From contig BDSI01000028.1 of assembly GCA_003117195.1 (NCBI GenBank), forward strand, positions 467,001 to 531,000: DNA of 64,000 nt, written 5' to 3'. The notes under the pieces are model-generated. The model did not search any database. It was not told where the DNA came from and saw only the letters and a program-made list of their open reading frames with translations. Every line of letters begins with the position of its first letter. The first letter of the stretch is position 1. Source of the stretch: Eudorina sp. 2006-703-Eu-15. Taxonomy: Eukaryota > Chlorophyta > Chlorophyceae > Chlamydomonadales > Volvocaceae. Below, piece by piece: positions 46,528-59,000 of the stretch. The translations under genes and the position numbers were made by a program.

Positions 46528-46887
46528 ATGGTAGCCGCGATGAATGTCACCGACGTGGCGACGGCCAAGGCGATCGCTGCCACGACTGCTGGCTCTGCTG
46601 TGAAGAGTGAGAAGCGGCCGGCGGAGTGGGACACGGCGAAGGAGGACAAGTCGCTGCAGCGCTTGCAGAAATTGCAGTTGGATTACCGCTCTCGGGATGC
46701 TGACGACTCCGGCAACGACTCGGCCGATTGCGGTGGCGACGGAGGCGTAATTCCGAGGGGGGCTGAGGCGGGGACCGGTGTTTGGGCTGCCGGTTTGGCT
46801 TTGCTCGTCCTCCCACCTGATGTGGCAACATATGTCACCGGCTGTCATATCACACACCGATTACGTACCTCGCATGGGTGGAGGTAA
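46528..46887 (+). pseudogene. Coding-like orphan stretch, no recognised family
   Basis: An open frame of 119 codons starts MVAAMNVTDVATAKAIAATT and contains a charged helical piece, KEDKSLQRLQKLQLDYRSRD, then an Asp/Gly-rich part. The third-position GC pattern resembles a real exon. No splice-linked partner could be joined with confidence; an Ala/Arg-rich open stretch at 46950-47313 may be related. It could be a small lineage-specific gene, a decayed copy, or chance. Confidence 0.25.
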
Positions 46888-47654
46888 CCAGAGGTACAGC
46901 CAGGTACAGCCCGTCTGTGAGCTCACCGTCTGTGTTCGTAGTAACAAGGCGGCGGGCTGCGGGGGCGGCTACCGTAGCGGGCGCGCCGCCTGCCAGGAAC
47001 GCAAAGGAGGGAAGGACTAGGTGTTGCCACGGGAGTCACGGGCAGCGGTACGGCCCCTTTGCAGCAGGCCCGCTGCAGGCGAAGCGGGCGGCTGCGCAGC
47101 AGGGTAAGCGAGCCCAGCAGGAGACTGCTGACGTCGTGGCGGGCGGGAGAAATCACGTGCGGGAGCGGCGGCGGCACCCATGGCGTCAGGAGGGGCTCCC
47201 GCTACCACAAAAGGTGAAGCCGCGCTCGAACAGCAGCATTGCTGCTGCTGCGGCGGCAGGGCCTCTGTCACCGCGGGCACTGGGGGCTGGTCGTCATCTT
47301 GAAAACATGCGGTGACTCTGAGCAACACTTGCAACGATCTTACACATCCAAAAACGCGCAATGTCTAGTACACGAGATGCCACATGAGATGCCACAAGGA
47401 ACTGTTCTGGCGGCGACGTGAACTGGCGGAGGCAAGGCCGCTGCCGGTGGATCTGGTGCCACCGCTGCTGCAGCCGGGTTGGGCGAGGCTGCGGGGATCG
47501 GTCGCTTACCCCGTGGGTATTTGCGCACGGCATCTGACTGACCTGAGCCGATGGGTCCCGAACATGCGATATGACCGCACGGCCGCAGATTTGCCGCGGC
47601 CGCAGGGTCGGGCATGAGTGTACAGGCCAATTGAGATCAATTTGCGGTCGTGGC

Positions 47655-47708
47655 CGGGTACGAGTAACCCATGGGTCGGCAGGTACGAGTAACCCATGGG
47701 TCGGCAGA
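47655..47708 (+). repeat. Tandem duplication of about 25 bp
   Basis: GGTACGAGTAACCCATGGGT followed by CGGCA occurs twice in a row. Confidence 0.75.
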
Positions 47709-48851
47709 GGAACGAGAGGTTAGCGCGGTATCCTGACCGGGGCCGAGGTGATGGCTGAAATCACCAGGCACGGGCATGCCACTGACCAGGGCCCGGGCCC
47801 CCTGGCTGCAATGTCCGTTGGGGCAACACAGCTGTTGCAGTGCAGCTGGCGGTCCACGCATCGTCTTCCGACTGCATGTTGTGTTGTATTGCTGTTTCAT
47901 TACTGTCAAGGTGGTCGTCTGTCAAGGTGGCGATGAAATTGTGTTTGGCTGCTGAGTATAGGATGATTGGTGTGTCACCGCGTGGGGTTGGGCGTGGTTG
48001 GTGGATGCCAATGCGTTTATTGCGATCAAACATGAGCTTAGGCTCAGACCCGGCCGTTTCACAGGTCTCAGATACGTGAGTGGGAATGTTGGCGGAGGAC
48101 TTATGGTTCCGCAGCATACATTCATCACGGTATCGGTTTGCGTTGCAGCTTGAAGGGGTTGTCACTTGGGGACACAGCAAACGAGCACGGTTACACCGCG
48201 TGTATCCAGCTGCTGGATGAAGGTAGTATCGTTTGAAACTGAATGGCAAGTCACTGTGGGATGAGGACCCTAGAGTCAGGCAGGTGGGGAGCGGAAATGT
48301 GGCAGGGCGGTGGGGATTCCCTCAGCAGATACTTCCTTTGCATGGTGGAATACTTACCGAATTTTACAAAGCACTGGGGTTGCAGGAAACCCCAGCGCAG
48401 TTAAATGTAGGGGTAAAGTGAGGCAGAGCCAAATTCACCCGGGCAAGCTTCGGCTGCATACGGGCAGTGTTTCCGCCAGTTTTTCCGCGTGGAATGGCGT
48501 GGGGTGCAGGCACGGATGTCCTGAAGTTTCCGTAAGGGTGGGGTTGCATTCGGCTGACACTGCGTAGAATATTCACCAATGTACACCAAGTGCGTGTGAT
48601 GTCCTTAAGTTTGTGCATTGGGCATGTCATGTGCATTGGGCATACAAAGGAGCCAACACAGAGGGTAGGAACTTCGGCGCCGGATGTAATCTTGAGGGGT
48701 GTCTTGGTGGCATAATCTTCTCGCTTCCCTGATCGCTTCCTGACCTTAGCTACCGGACGGCGCAATCCAGCTACAGTACACCCCGTCAGCTGAATCTTAA
48801 CTACCATAAGTAGCATGTCTCGTGTAGATAGCGTTCGCAGTCATGTATTGT

Positions 48852-48946
48852 AACCGTTACAAGGTTGTCCCTTAGTCCCGACCGGGCACTCCAACGGGCC
48901 CAGATAGCTCGTAGGCGCCTCATCTCATCAACATCTACCGAGGACT
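48852..48946 (+). repeat. GTTACAAGGT dispersed element, copy D
   Basis: Fullest copy: TGTAACCGTTACAAGG at the head, a TCCCGACCGGGCACTCCAAC core, then GGGCCCAGATAGCTCGTAGG and CATCTCATCAACATCTACCG. Its head is an imperfect palindrome. Confidence 0.8.
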
Positions 48947-49746
48947 GCAGTCATATCAGCGAAACTCGGCGGGCAGGGCAGGAGTGCGAGCTGTGCGATG
49001 GGTGTGGCAGTGCCCAACAATTACTCGTAAGCGTACGTTGTATACCCAATTGTTGACCCATAATGTACAGCACAATTTAAGGCACGACAGCTTGGATACA
49101 CGCCGCCATGCGTAGGGGTATGCAAAAGGATGCGTCCCCGCCTTTAAGGCGCCACACATTCAACGCATGCACAGTTCTTTGCTCGCGAAGTGAGGCGGCA
49201 ATCTGCTTCCTTGCGTCGTCACCATCCCAGCACATGAGAACAGTAAACCGCGGCCATCACCCTCGTCCCTGCTCGCGACTCGACCTCTTCTCCTCGTTCG
49301 TGCATTCATGAGCCCCGGGGGGCGCACAGGCCGTAATGACTCCGTCAAGAGGTCACATTGCAATCGCATAATTCAATGTCCCGTCAATCACTTGTCGATC
49401 ACTTGCTAAGCGATTCCGGTCACCGGGAAGCGTCCACAGGCCCGAAGGCAGCCTCCGTAATATGAGGAGACGTAAGGGCGTGCCGCCAGCGGCCAGCGGC
49501 CGCCGGCACGAGCCGGGGCGGGCGAAGAACATGTATGTACCCATGCACCCGCACCATCCCTCCATTTATACAGCCAGTAGAGAAATGCACCCCCAGCGCC
49601 CCGTAAACCTCCAGGCAGGGGGAGTACGTCCGCAGCACGAGGATTGCGTCAGGTGGTGAACCGCCTGAGCCTGCCTCTTCCGACCCGAGCTGGGGAGCTC
49701 ACCGGGCGTCCCCCGGCTCCCCTGGAGTCCGCAAGCAGAGTTGCCG

Positions 49747-52700
49747 TCAGGACGCGGGCGCCTCGCCCGCGCACTCGGTGCTGGATGCGACGCCGCCGCC
49801 CGTTGCCGCCGCAGCCGCCGCCATCGTCGCCGCCGCGGCGGACGCCGCCGCCGCCGCCGAGGCCACCGAGTGGCTCGCCGCCAGCCTCTGCAGCAGCGCC
49901 TCGACCAGCCGGCTGATGCCGTCACGCCGCGACTCGCTGAAGAATGAGGTGACCATTCCAGGCGCGTCGTACAAACTGCCGACGCCGTTATTCGGCAGCG
50001 TCACCAGGACCTGCGAGCGCCCACGGGCCGCATCAAATTAGCACATATACACAATCGGACCCTCGCAGGCCACGCACTCCTGTTCTGCCCGCCTAAGAAA
50101 CACACTCGGATTGGAGCAGCTTCCTAGGCCCTAGGGCCCCAGGCCTTAGGGTCCCAGGCCCTAGGGTCCTGGGCCCTGGACTCCTTGCTGCTGCATGGCT
50201 GCCGCGCGGCGTCCATTCCCCAGCGGCCCAAAGATCACCGCACCGCGCCTCGCACCTCCCGCCGCTGCGCACCTTGCGGCCTGGGTCCGGCCACTGCCCT
50301 CGCCCCTCCCATGTTGAGTCCCTGCGAAGTCAGCTTGTTAGGCACCGGCACATCTGGCGAGCTGCGGATCCCACCTGGGACCCGCGGCATGAGCCCCGAG
50401 GGCCTGACACCCCACACCTCGTTGGAGGCCCCGCTCCTCCAAAAACACCCTCGCCTGGCCCACCCTGCTCCGTCCCCATCCCCATCCCTATCTCAAGTCG
50501 AGATTCTGGACGTGTGTGTGCAAGGTGTGTGTGTAAGGGTACCCACCCGATCCACCGCCTTCTTGGCCACCGCCTTGAAGGTCTCCCTCGTCAGCTTATT
50601 GGCCCGCCAGGCCGGCTTGAGCACCTCCTTGACATGCTCTGTGACCGCCTGCCGCAGCACACCGCCCTCGCAGCCGCTGCCGCCGCCGCCGGCCACCGCC
50701 GTCAGCGCCTGGGTCAGGATGCCGCCCAGCACCCAGTTGCCGTACCCCGCGCCGCCGCCAAGGGTATGGCCAGCGCCTGGCTCTGCTGCCGCTGCCGGGG
50801 GCGCCGCGTCCGCTGCGGCAGTCTTCGAGGCCGACTCCTCCGCCGCAGCCTTGGGAGAGGGCGCCGGTTCCGCGCTGCGGGCGTGCGGTGCTCCCACCTT
50901 GGCGGCAGCTCCGCTCTCACCCTTTGCGTCCGAGCCGTCTGCCGACACCTCAAACGCCAGCCAGCCGCCCAGAGGGTAGGCGCCCAAGGGGACCGGCGGC
51001 TCGGGCGAGTACGCGGCGGCGGCGGTGACCGCGGCGAGCGCTGCCGCGCCGGCGGCGGCGCCGCCGCCAGACCCGCACGAGGACGACGCGGCGGCGGCCA
51101 CCGTGGCAGCGGCGGCTTGCAGCGCCGCCGCCGCCGCCGCGGCGAGCCGCGTATCCACCAGCGCCGCCGGTTCCAGGAGCATCTCCGCATCTCCGCTGAC
51201 TTCGTCGCACCCCGGGCCGAACACAAAGCCGGAAGCGCCACCCGCGGCGCTGGCGCCGCAGCCCAACACGGCCGCCGCGGCCGCAGCCGCAGCCGCACCC
51301 GGCGCCGGCCCGTCCGCTCCGCGCGGTTCCGGAGCGCGCTGTGTCGCGGCGCCGTACTCCACGTCCCGCGCACCTGACCCCGACGTTCCGGACGACGCCG
51401 GTGCGGGTCCAGGGGCTGCTGTCGTTGCTACGGCAGTACCAGCTCCAGTCTGCCCGGAAAAGCCGTACCGACCTGCCTTATCCCCGGGGTGCAGCTCCGA
51501 CTGCGGGTTTTGGCTGTGCACCACCCCGCCCGAGAGGGCTCCGGAACCGGGCGCCGAGGACAGCGGCGGTGCAGCCGGCAGGGCGGCCGAGGGCGGGGCC
51601 GGCCGCGCCTGCAGCACGGCGGAGCTGGCCGCTGCGCCAGGCAGGCTCGGAGACGCCCTGCCGAACATTGCCACCAGCCTGCCCGGGTCCTGACGGCCGG
51701 TGTCCAAGGATTGCTGCTGTTGTGGTGGTGGTGGTGGTGGTGGCGGTTGCTGGTGCTGGTGGAGTTGCTGCAGGTATTGTTGTTGGTGGTACCCAGGTGG
51801 TGGTTGTCCGTGGGGGGGCTGGGGTAGCGATGGCGGTTCCTGGTTGGGGTGGTGGGCGCCGGACAGCTCCAGGCCCCTGCAGGGAGTCAGCACAAGGGCG
51901 AAGGGGATGTGGCGTAGTGGGTGCCCTAGAGCGGGTGAGGGCGCAGGGCAGCGAGCAGCTGCCGCCGACCGCATGCGACACGCCGACATGCTCGGGGCCT
52001 GACCTGACCTGACCTGACCTCGCGGCAGCCCAAACGGATCACTTTTTAACAACGGTAACGACGGCCCCGCAGTCATCCCCCGCAATCACACCCCAGCCTC
52101 ACCAGAACGCCGCTCGGCCGCGATACAAGATGCTGCCCCGGAACACCGCCCGGCGTCATGGTCCCCCACCTGGCTCCGCCCACGTCGCTCACCTTGCCGT
52201 GTCAGGCAACACATTCCCCCCACTTCTGCGCACAGTTAAGCGCCAAGCTCTCACCTGGATCATCCGGCTGGCGCCCGGCTTCGAGCTTCGGGCTTCAAAG
52301 TTTAGTTTGCAGCCAATGTGACCTCCAAGGAGCCCCGAATGACCCAACCGGAACCCGAGGACTGGCCACGGCCACGTACCTGTCCAACGACGTCGCGGTG
52401 ACCCGGCCGGCACCGCCTCGCCGCGCAGTCCAGTCCCCCGACACCGCCTCCCACGGACCCGACGTCCCCTCAGCCGCAGCTCCCACTCCTCCCGCACCGC
52501 TCCCGGCTCCAGCTGCCGCTCCGGAGGGCCCCGCCGCGCCGTCGGGCCGCTGCAGTCCGGGTGCCCGTCGGTCGCCCTCGCCTTCCGCCGCGGGTGGCGG
52601 GGGCGGCGGCGGCGGCGGTGCTGGCACCGCCGCCAAGGAAATGTCGTCGGGCCGTTCCAACTGCTGCTGCGGTGGCGGCTGGGTGGCTTCCCCGAACCCG

Positions 52701-54513
52701 TCTGGCCCGCAGCCGAGCTTGTCGCCGGATGCCGATGTGCGACTGCTGGTGTTCGCGTTGTTGGTGCTGAGGGTGGGTGCCGCGGGTTGCCCCGGGTGTA
52801 AGACACCGCCCTGCGCGTGCGCCGGCCCCGTCCAGCGCCCCTGTGCGGAGCTCTGTTGCTGCGGTCGCTGTAGTTGATGTTGTTGATGTTCGTCTGCTTG
52901 GTGGTGCTGCTGCTGCGGCTGTGGCGGCGGGGGTGGCGGTGGCGAGGAGCTCCGCTGTGACTGCGGCGGAAGGGTAGGTCCCTGCTGCTGCTGCTGCTGC
53001 TGCTGCGGCTGTCCTTGCTGACTTGTGGGTGGGCTACGACTCCGGCTCCGGCTGCGAGATCCCCCATGATCCTGCTCCGAAACCCTGCGGCTGCGCCGTT
53101 GGGGACTCCGGCTCGAGCCGCGCCGCTGCGGCGGGCTCCGACTCACCCACCGTCGCTGCAGCGGACTTCGACTACCCGCCCGCCGCAGCGGCGGGCTCCG
53201 ACTCACCCAACGCCGCGGCGGCGGGCTCTTGCTCTCGAACCGTCGCAACGGCGGGCTGCGGCTGACCCACCGGCGCCGCGGCGGACTCTTGCTGTTGAAG
53301 CGGCGCAGCGGCGGGCTCTTGCTCTCGAAGCGGCGCAGCGGGGGGCTCTTGCTCACCCACCTGCGAGGCGGCGGGCTCTTGCTCACCCAGCGTCGCGGCG
53401 GCGGGCTGCCGTCCTCCATCATGAAGTGCAGCGGAGGACTGGCTCGCCTCATGCCGGGACCCGACCCCGGGCTGTGGCTCACGACACGGCCCGACAGGCC
53501 GCCCACCGCGCCGGCGCCCGCGACAGCGCCGCCGCCGGTGCCCGCGGCGCCGGTGAGGGCGCCGAGGGCGGCCGACCCGCGGGTCAGTGTCCGGCCGCGC
53601 AGCCCCGCGGCGGCGCCGCCGGGCGGCGGTGAGCCGCCGTCGGGGCCGCGCAGGGGCCGGCCCGGCGGCGGCGGCGCGCGCGCCTGCACGCGCTTGCAGA
53701 TGCCGATGAAGAAGGCTGTGAGGTTGCGGATGCGGAAAAAGTCCAGGGAGGCAAACTCCTCCAGTACGGCCATGCCGCCCACGGGGCCCAGCAGCTCCAG
53801 GAACTCGATGCAGGCGTATTCCAGGTCGGTCGGGCCCAGCTTGCCGCGGCCGTACAGGCCCTCCAACACCATCCTGCCACCCAACAACCGTGGCAAGGGG
53901 GGCACCCAACAGAGGGCGGGTAGGGACAGGACACAAGAGGTACCTGATCGGCGACGAGTTCATGCATATGACGTTTGCCCGAGCGGCCCAACCCTTTCCC
54001 AGACCCCGCGATCCAAGTAGCTGTAAGGTTGCCCCGGTGGTCGCGGGCCAATGATAACGGAGTCAGCCCTCAGCTGCGCCCTCGGAGTACCCTCGGGGGG
54101 AAGGAGGGGGACGTCGGTCTGAAGTTGGCCAGGCCGTGCGCACAGGAAGCGGCCAGCTGGACTCACTTGACTTGCGGCGCTAGCCGGGCGTTGGTCACCC
54201 AAGGCGGCGGTACGGCCGCCGTTGCTCCACCCGCGCCGTTGGTCGCGGCCAGCGGCCCCGCGGCCCCGCGGCTGGGCCCCACAGCAGCGCCAGCTGCGGC
54301 GAACCGCCCGCCATACACGGCCCTGGGGCGACGTGGGCATACAACATATCTACTGAGTAAGGCAGCATTGTAAGCCACGACGCCCGACGCGCCAGAAAGC
54401 CGCGGCAGACGCCGTTGCGCGACACCCAGGTTGGGGCTGTGCTGATCCAACATGAACCCAAATTCATGCACCGCCAACACGCCAGTAACCATCAAAAGCA
54501 CCCGAGGATACCA

Positions 54514-54546
<33 letters not shown>

Positions 54547-55351
54547 CCTAAAAGGAACCCTCCAAAGGAAGTTCATCCCCCTTCCTTCGAAAGGCTCGCG
54601 CGACTCTTCTCTGCCCTGAAGGGCATCCAGCATTCCACGTCAAGGCCCCAGACAGGAGCCCAAAGCAGCGCCCGCCCGCACACCTGGTTGGGGAATAGCC
54701 GTTGAGGCGGCCGGGGTAGGCCCCGGGCGGCGACCGGCTTCGACTGGGGCTGCGGCTGCTGAAGCGGCGCTTGCCGGGCGAGCGACTCCGTCCCCGAGGG
54801 CTACCGCTGCCGGCCCTGCATTGCAACGCGAGGTCCCAGGCAGCGGCCCGAAATGCGCCCCGGGAAGGTTGGGCAGGGTGCGGGGTGAACATCGAATCCG
54901 AAACTTCATAGTGGGCGGGACCAAGGAAGGTTTCCATGTGCTGACGTAGTGCTGTAGGGTTTGGGAGCAGCCGGTCTTGCCATCCGTGCCGTGTGCAGCG
55001 AGCACGCGCGTACCACCTGGCCCGCTGAGGGAATGGGAAACGTGAGTGGGAACCTTGTGGGAGGAGCCACCGCGGTGAGGCAGGTGGTGATCATCGTGAT
55101 GGAGTGTGAATATGTGGTGGGGACCGGGGAAAAGGTGCGACGGCCTGAGACCCGAAGTCCGCAAGGCAAGTTGCTGCCGACATGTGGAGTCCCGCTCCGA
55201 CACAGAGGAATGATCACGAGGCACAGCTGAAATTTGAATCGCCAAAGAGGCCAGCAGGAACTTTGGCGTCGCTTGAACGGTAGGGTCCTCACCTGTCTCT
55301 ACGCTGCCGCTTGGGACTCCGGCTTCGGCTCCTGCTGCTGTGCATCCCCAT
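49747..55351 (-). CDS. RS-rich probable RNA-processing protein with hnRNP Q-type N-terminal domain
   Basis: Five exons are proposed: 55351-55293, 54815-54684, 53873-52380, 51876-50547 and 50010-49747, giving 1,092 residues with matching phases. Residues 1-63 are SR-like (MHSSRSRSRSPKRQRRDR and SRSPSRSRSPP). Residues about 65-125 (LEGLYGRGKLGPTDLEYACI through RIRNLTAFFIGICKRVQ) look like the helical acidic/NURR domain of hnRNP Q. A run of SPPLRRFESK-type decapeptides follows, then Gln/Pro/Ala-rich linkers. A conserved helical segment near 970-1005 (HVKEVLKPAWRANKLTRETF) recalls the SRI-like C-termini of PHRF1/SCAF-type proteins. The start codon (two in-frame ATGs 6 bases apart) and first intron are inferred from phase. 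Role in splicing or transcription-coupled processing is inferred from composition only. Confidence 0.62.
50113..50178. repeat. Palindromic GGCCCTAGGGCC-type block
   Basis: Four overlapping variants of CCTAGGGCCCCAGGCC/GGCCCTAGGGTCC lie between exons 4 and 5 of the RS-rich gene. The block can fold on itself. Confidence 0.6.
53090..53415 (-). repeat. 30-bp coding repeat of the RS-rich protein
   Basis: About ten decapeptides of the form SPPxRRWVSK/SPPxRRFESK are encoded in exon 3. Confidence 0.85.
54511..54546 (+). repeat. CAG run
   Basis: About ten CAG units lie in intron 2 of the RS-rich gene, reading CTG on its transcript. It is non-coding in the model given. Confidence 0.75.
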
Positions 55352-56067
55352 CAAGTCCAACGGCGCAGTTAGACGCAAGCTGCGCAGAGGAGCAGCTGCC
55401 ACGCCGGCTAAAGTTCGTCCATTCACGCCAACGTCCGCAGCTGCGCCCTGGAAACCGCACAGAGAATTCAGTATGATTCTCTGGTTTCAAAGCATCGGCC
55501 CTTCGCCAGTTTCGGTGTCACAACACTGTCATGGGCACCAGACGAGCATGGCAACTAAAATATCAAGTTAAAGGGAACATATCGGCTAATCCTGGTAGCG
55601 CCTCCAAACCACTCATCTTTCCTAGCAAACAGCAGCTGGAAAGCGGTTGCGGACTGGGTGACGAGCCGTATGCCGTACACAATGCGCGCGCAAGCTTTAG
55701 GTGTGAGGAAACATCAGAGCTTAATCGCTGCACGTAACAGCGTAGGGTCACCGATTACGTGAAGCCGAGGATTTTGGACCAACTTGACTTTTATATTGTT
55801 CGGATTGGGGACCTGTAAGGCCTAGTCGTTGAGGTTAGTTTACCAATTGGTCAGAGGAAAACATCAACACCTGAAAACTTTAATTACACGCTTACTCGTG
55901 AGCGTTACGGTTGCCGGCGGCGGGAACCGTTGTCGCTGCACATCTTACCCTTACCGAGCGTCACACCCCAGTACCGCATTAGGCGATAAACACAACATCT
56001 TGGGGCGATCGCACAATCCCAGGTTTTGGCGCTGCCTTTGGCCCCAGACGACACCTGACGGGGCACG
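55352..56067. promoter_or_regulatory. Bidirectional upstream region, RS-rich protein / DNAJC2
   Basis: About 716 AT-richer bases lie between two divergent start codons. They hold both promoters and probably the 5' leaders. No defined binding site was identified. Confidence 0.55.
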
Positions 56068-59000
56068 ATGCTGCTCCTGTCGCGCTTGCGGCTTGAGTTC
56101 GTCGAGGAACTGCGTCCCGGCACAGAGGATGGCCGACTGGTGATCTGCTGCGTCGCCGGACCGATCCCGTGCGGCAGCAAGGACCCTGCGGGGTTCTACT
56201 TCCACCTTAAGGCGCTCAAGCAAGCGGGTCTCTGGGGTGAGCACCCTTGGACAAACACCACATCGACAGTTCCGTCGGCAGTCCGGGCTGGGGAGCAGTC
56301 GCTGTCATCGGGCTGGCTGGGTCTGGCTGGGGCTGGGACCAGCCCAGGAGGGTGGGACACCGGGACTACATCGTACGACAGTACGGATGCGTCGTTGACC
56401 AAACAACAACACACAGCCACCAGGGCCATCGAGCTCCAGCCGAGCCACAGCCCGTGTTGCCCCACATGAGGTTGTGTGTGAGGGGGGAGGGGCTTTACAC
56501 GTTCCTGGGGGAGGATGTCTTTGCCAAGTGAGGTCAGGCCCCGCCCTACACACAGAGCGGCACAACCGTGTGGTACCCGCGCTCTGGGGGCCGCCCTCTG
56601 GGGGCTGGGTGGGGGCTGCGACCATGACCAGCGACCAGCTGCAGCCCCTTTGGGAGCTGCGACCAATGCGGGGGAGGCAGCAGTCGCCGCAGCGCAGTCC
56701 ACCCAGCGCATCGGAGTGCGTCCGGGGGGTGGGTCGGTGGGTCGGCGCGGAGCCGCACACGATGCGTGTGTGTTCTGTCGGTGGCAGGCAAGGCAGGGGT
56801 ACATAACTACACCTCATCCGTCTTCCCAGTTTGAATATGTCTACCAATTTCCTACACCCCCATCTTCCCTCGCCCCTCCCCGTTACCCTCGCCAACGCGC
56901 CTGATCCCTGCTCCGCCCGCCCGGACCCTTCCTCTGCCGGGACCGCTGCCGTCGCTGCGCCTGTGCGGACTTGGATCGGGCTGCAGAGGAGCCTGTGGCA
57001 GCGGAGGAAGCGGATGCAGGCGCCTCCACCGGTGGAGCGGACGCGGCCTCGGCGCCGTCAACTCCGGCGGGCGCCGACTCGGACAAGCCGCCGCCCGGGT
57101 GAGGGCCTCAGGAAGAAGCGGGAAGGATTCGCCACTGGGGCTGGGTGCAGCTGCCGTAGGAGCTGGGAGGAGACCATGCCTGAATGGTCTCTGCGGCTGG
57201 GGCCGCGGCTGGGGCCTCCTTGCCTTGGCCGCAGCCGACGGGGTGCGGCTCGCTTCGCTGGCGGGCCGATGGCCGCTCAGATCGGTTCGGCTGCGCCCTC
57301 TGGGGGACACTTGGATACGCTGGCGCCCCACCTCCGCCTGACCGCCCCACCTCCCCGGTCGGCAAGAGACCCCCACCTCGCCGGTCGGCAAGAGACCCCC
57401 ACCTCCCCGGTCGGCAAGAGACCCCCACCTCGCCGGTCGGCAAGAGAACCCCACCTCCCCGGTCGGCAAGAGAACCCCACCTCTGCCTGACCGCCCCACC
57501 TCGCCGGTCGGCAAGAGACCCCCTCGCCCGCCCGCGGCGTCGTCGTCGCTCCCCAGTCACCCGATAGCGATTGGGTGTTTGGGTCCACCCCCCAAGAAAT
57601 GAGCTGCCGTAAATCGTGGCAGCCCAAGGCGGCGGTCAGCTGCGCGGTCAGTCGTCGAGAAACGCAGGCAGGCGGGCGACGTTGGACCGGCGGTCCACCT
57701 GGGGACGAGGACAGGGGCCCGCCTGCGGGCCGCGGACTGAGCTTGGCCAGGACATACCCGGGCAGCGGGGCCGGAGCGGCCGAAGTGAGGCTAGCAACAC
57801 GGGTTTAACGGGACTTCCTCGCGCCGGGGGGCCCCGCCCCGCCCCGACCCACGGGCCCAGCACGTGGCCCTGGCAGCCGCGCGCGCCGCTCCTCGCCCGT
57901 TTGGGACCAGGCTGCAAGCTTGCCTTGTTTGGGAAACCGCGGCAGGGTGTCGTTTTCTTTGGCTCACTCCGCTCGCGCCCACGCTCCCGCCCCTGACCTG
58001 GTCCACCCCTTCCTGTCCGTGACCTTGTCCCCCGTCCCCCGTGCCCCGCACCTTGACCTTGCTGCCGGGCCCCAGTGTCGACTGGAAGGGCAGCAAGGCG
58101 CGCAAGCGCAAGTCCGTGAAGCGCAAGGACGGCGCGGACCCGTACTCGCTGCTGGGCCTGGCCAACGAGCGCTGGACCGCCAGCGAGGCGCAGATCCGGG
58201 CGGCCTACCGGAGGGCCTGCCTGGAGCACCACCCGGATAAGGCCCTCCTGAATGTGACCTGCGAGAAGGAGCGCGAGCGCATTGTGGTGCGTGGCGCGGG
58301 GGGGGCCCGAAGGGGCCGGAGGAAACTGGGGACCTGTGGGTGTGTGGACGTTAACTGGCAGAGGACCGGAGGAGATAGCGATTGCAGGGGGGCGAACCAG
58401 GGACCGAGTGGGTGGGCATGACGAGACAGGCGAGGCGGGTGACCCACGGGGCTGGGTTGGGCCAAGCAGGGGGGGGTGACGCGTGGAGGAAGGGGGACTG
58501 CGGGGCGACTGCGTCTTAATGCACAACTGCTTGGGGGAGCGGCAGGGGTTTGCTGCGATTGGGCAAGACAGGCTTCCGATGACTGCCAGAGCACTGGAGG
58601 GAGGAGGAATACAGCGTTTCGGTAGGGAGGCAACGAGGGATAGAGGGGGTGAAGAGGCAACGAGGGAGAGAGGGGGTAAAGAGGCAACGAGGGAGAGAGG
58701 GGGTGAAGAGGCAACGAGGGAGAGAGGGGGTGAAGAGGCAACGAGGGAGAGAGGGGGTGAAGAGGCAACGAGGGAGAGAGGGGGTGAAGAGGCTCAAGCC
58801 GTAACCGGGTGCGAAAGACGTCGGCCAACGGGCAAAGGTGATGAGCGACGGGGCCCAGGCCGTTCGCACGCCGCCCCGAGACCTGCTGCAGCAGGGGAGA
58901 TGTGTGACAGGGGAGTGGTGGGGGGGCCCGGATGCCGACAGTGGGGCACCACAGCACCCCCGGGCGGTGTGGGGTATAGGGGGTGCAGGACACACAACAG

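Larger units (their letters stand above)
45307..49746. other. Largest gene-free region, between BUD13 and the RS protein
   Basis: This is convergent intergenic DNA of lower GC than the genes, holding repeat copies D and E, a duplicated 27-mer and one coding-like stretch near 46.5 kb. It has the look of decayed mobile-element or pseudogene sequence, but no transposase, reverse transcriptase or terminal repeats were recognised. Confidence 0.55.
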
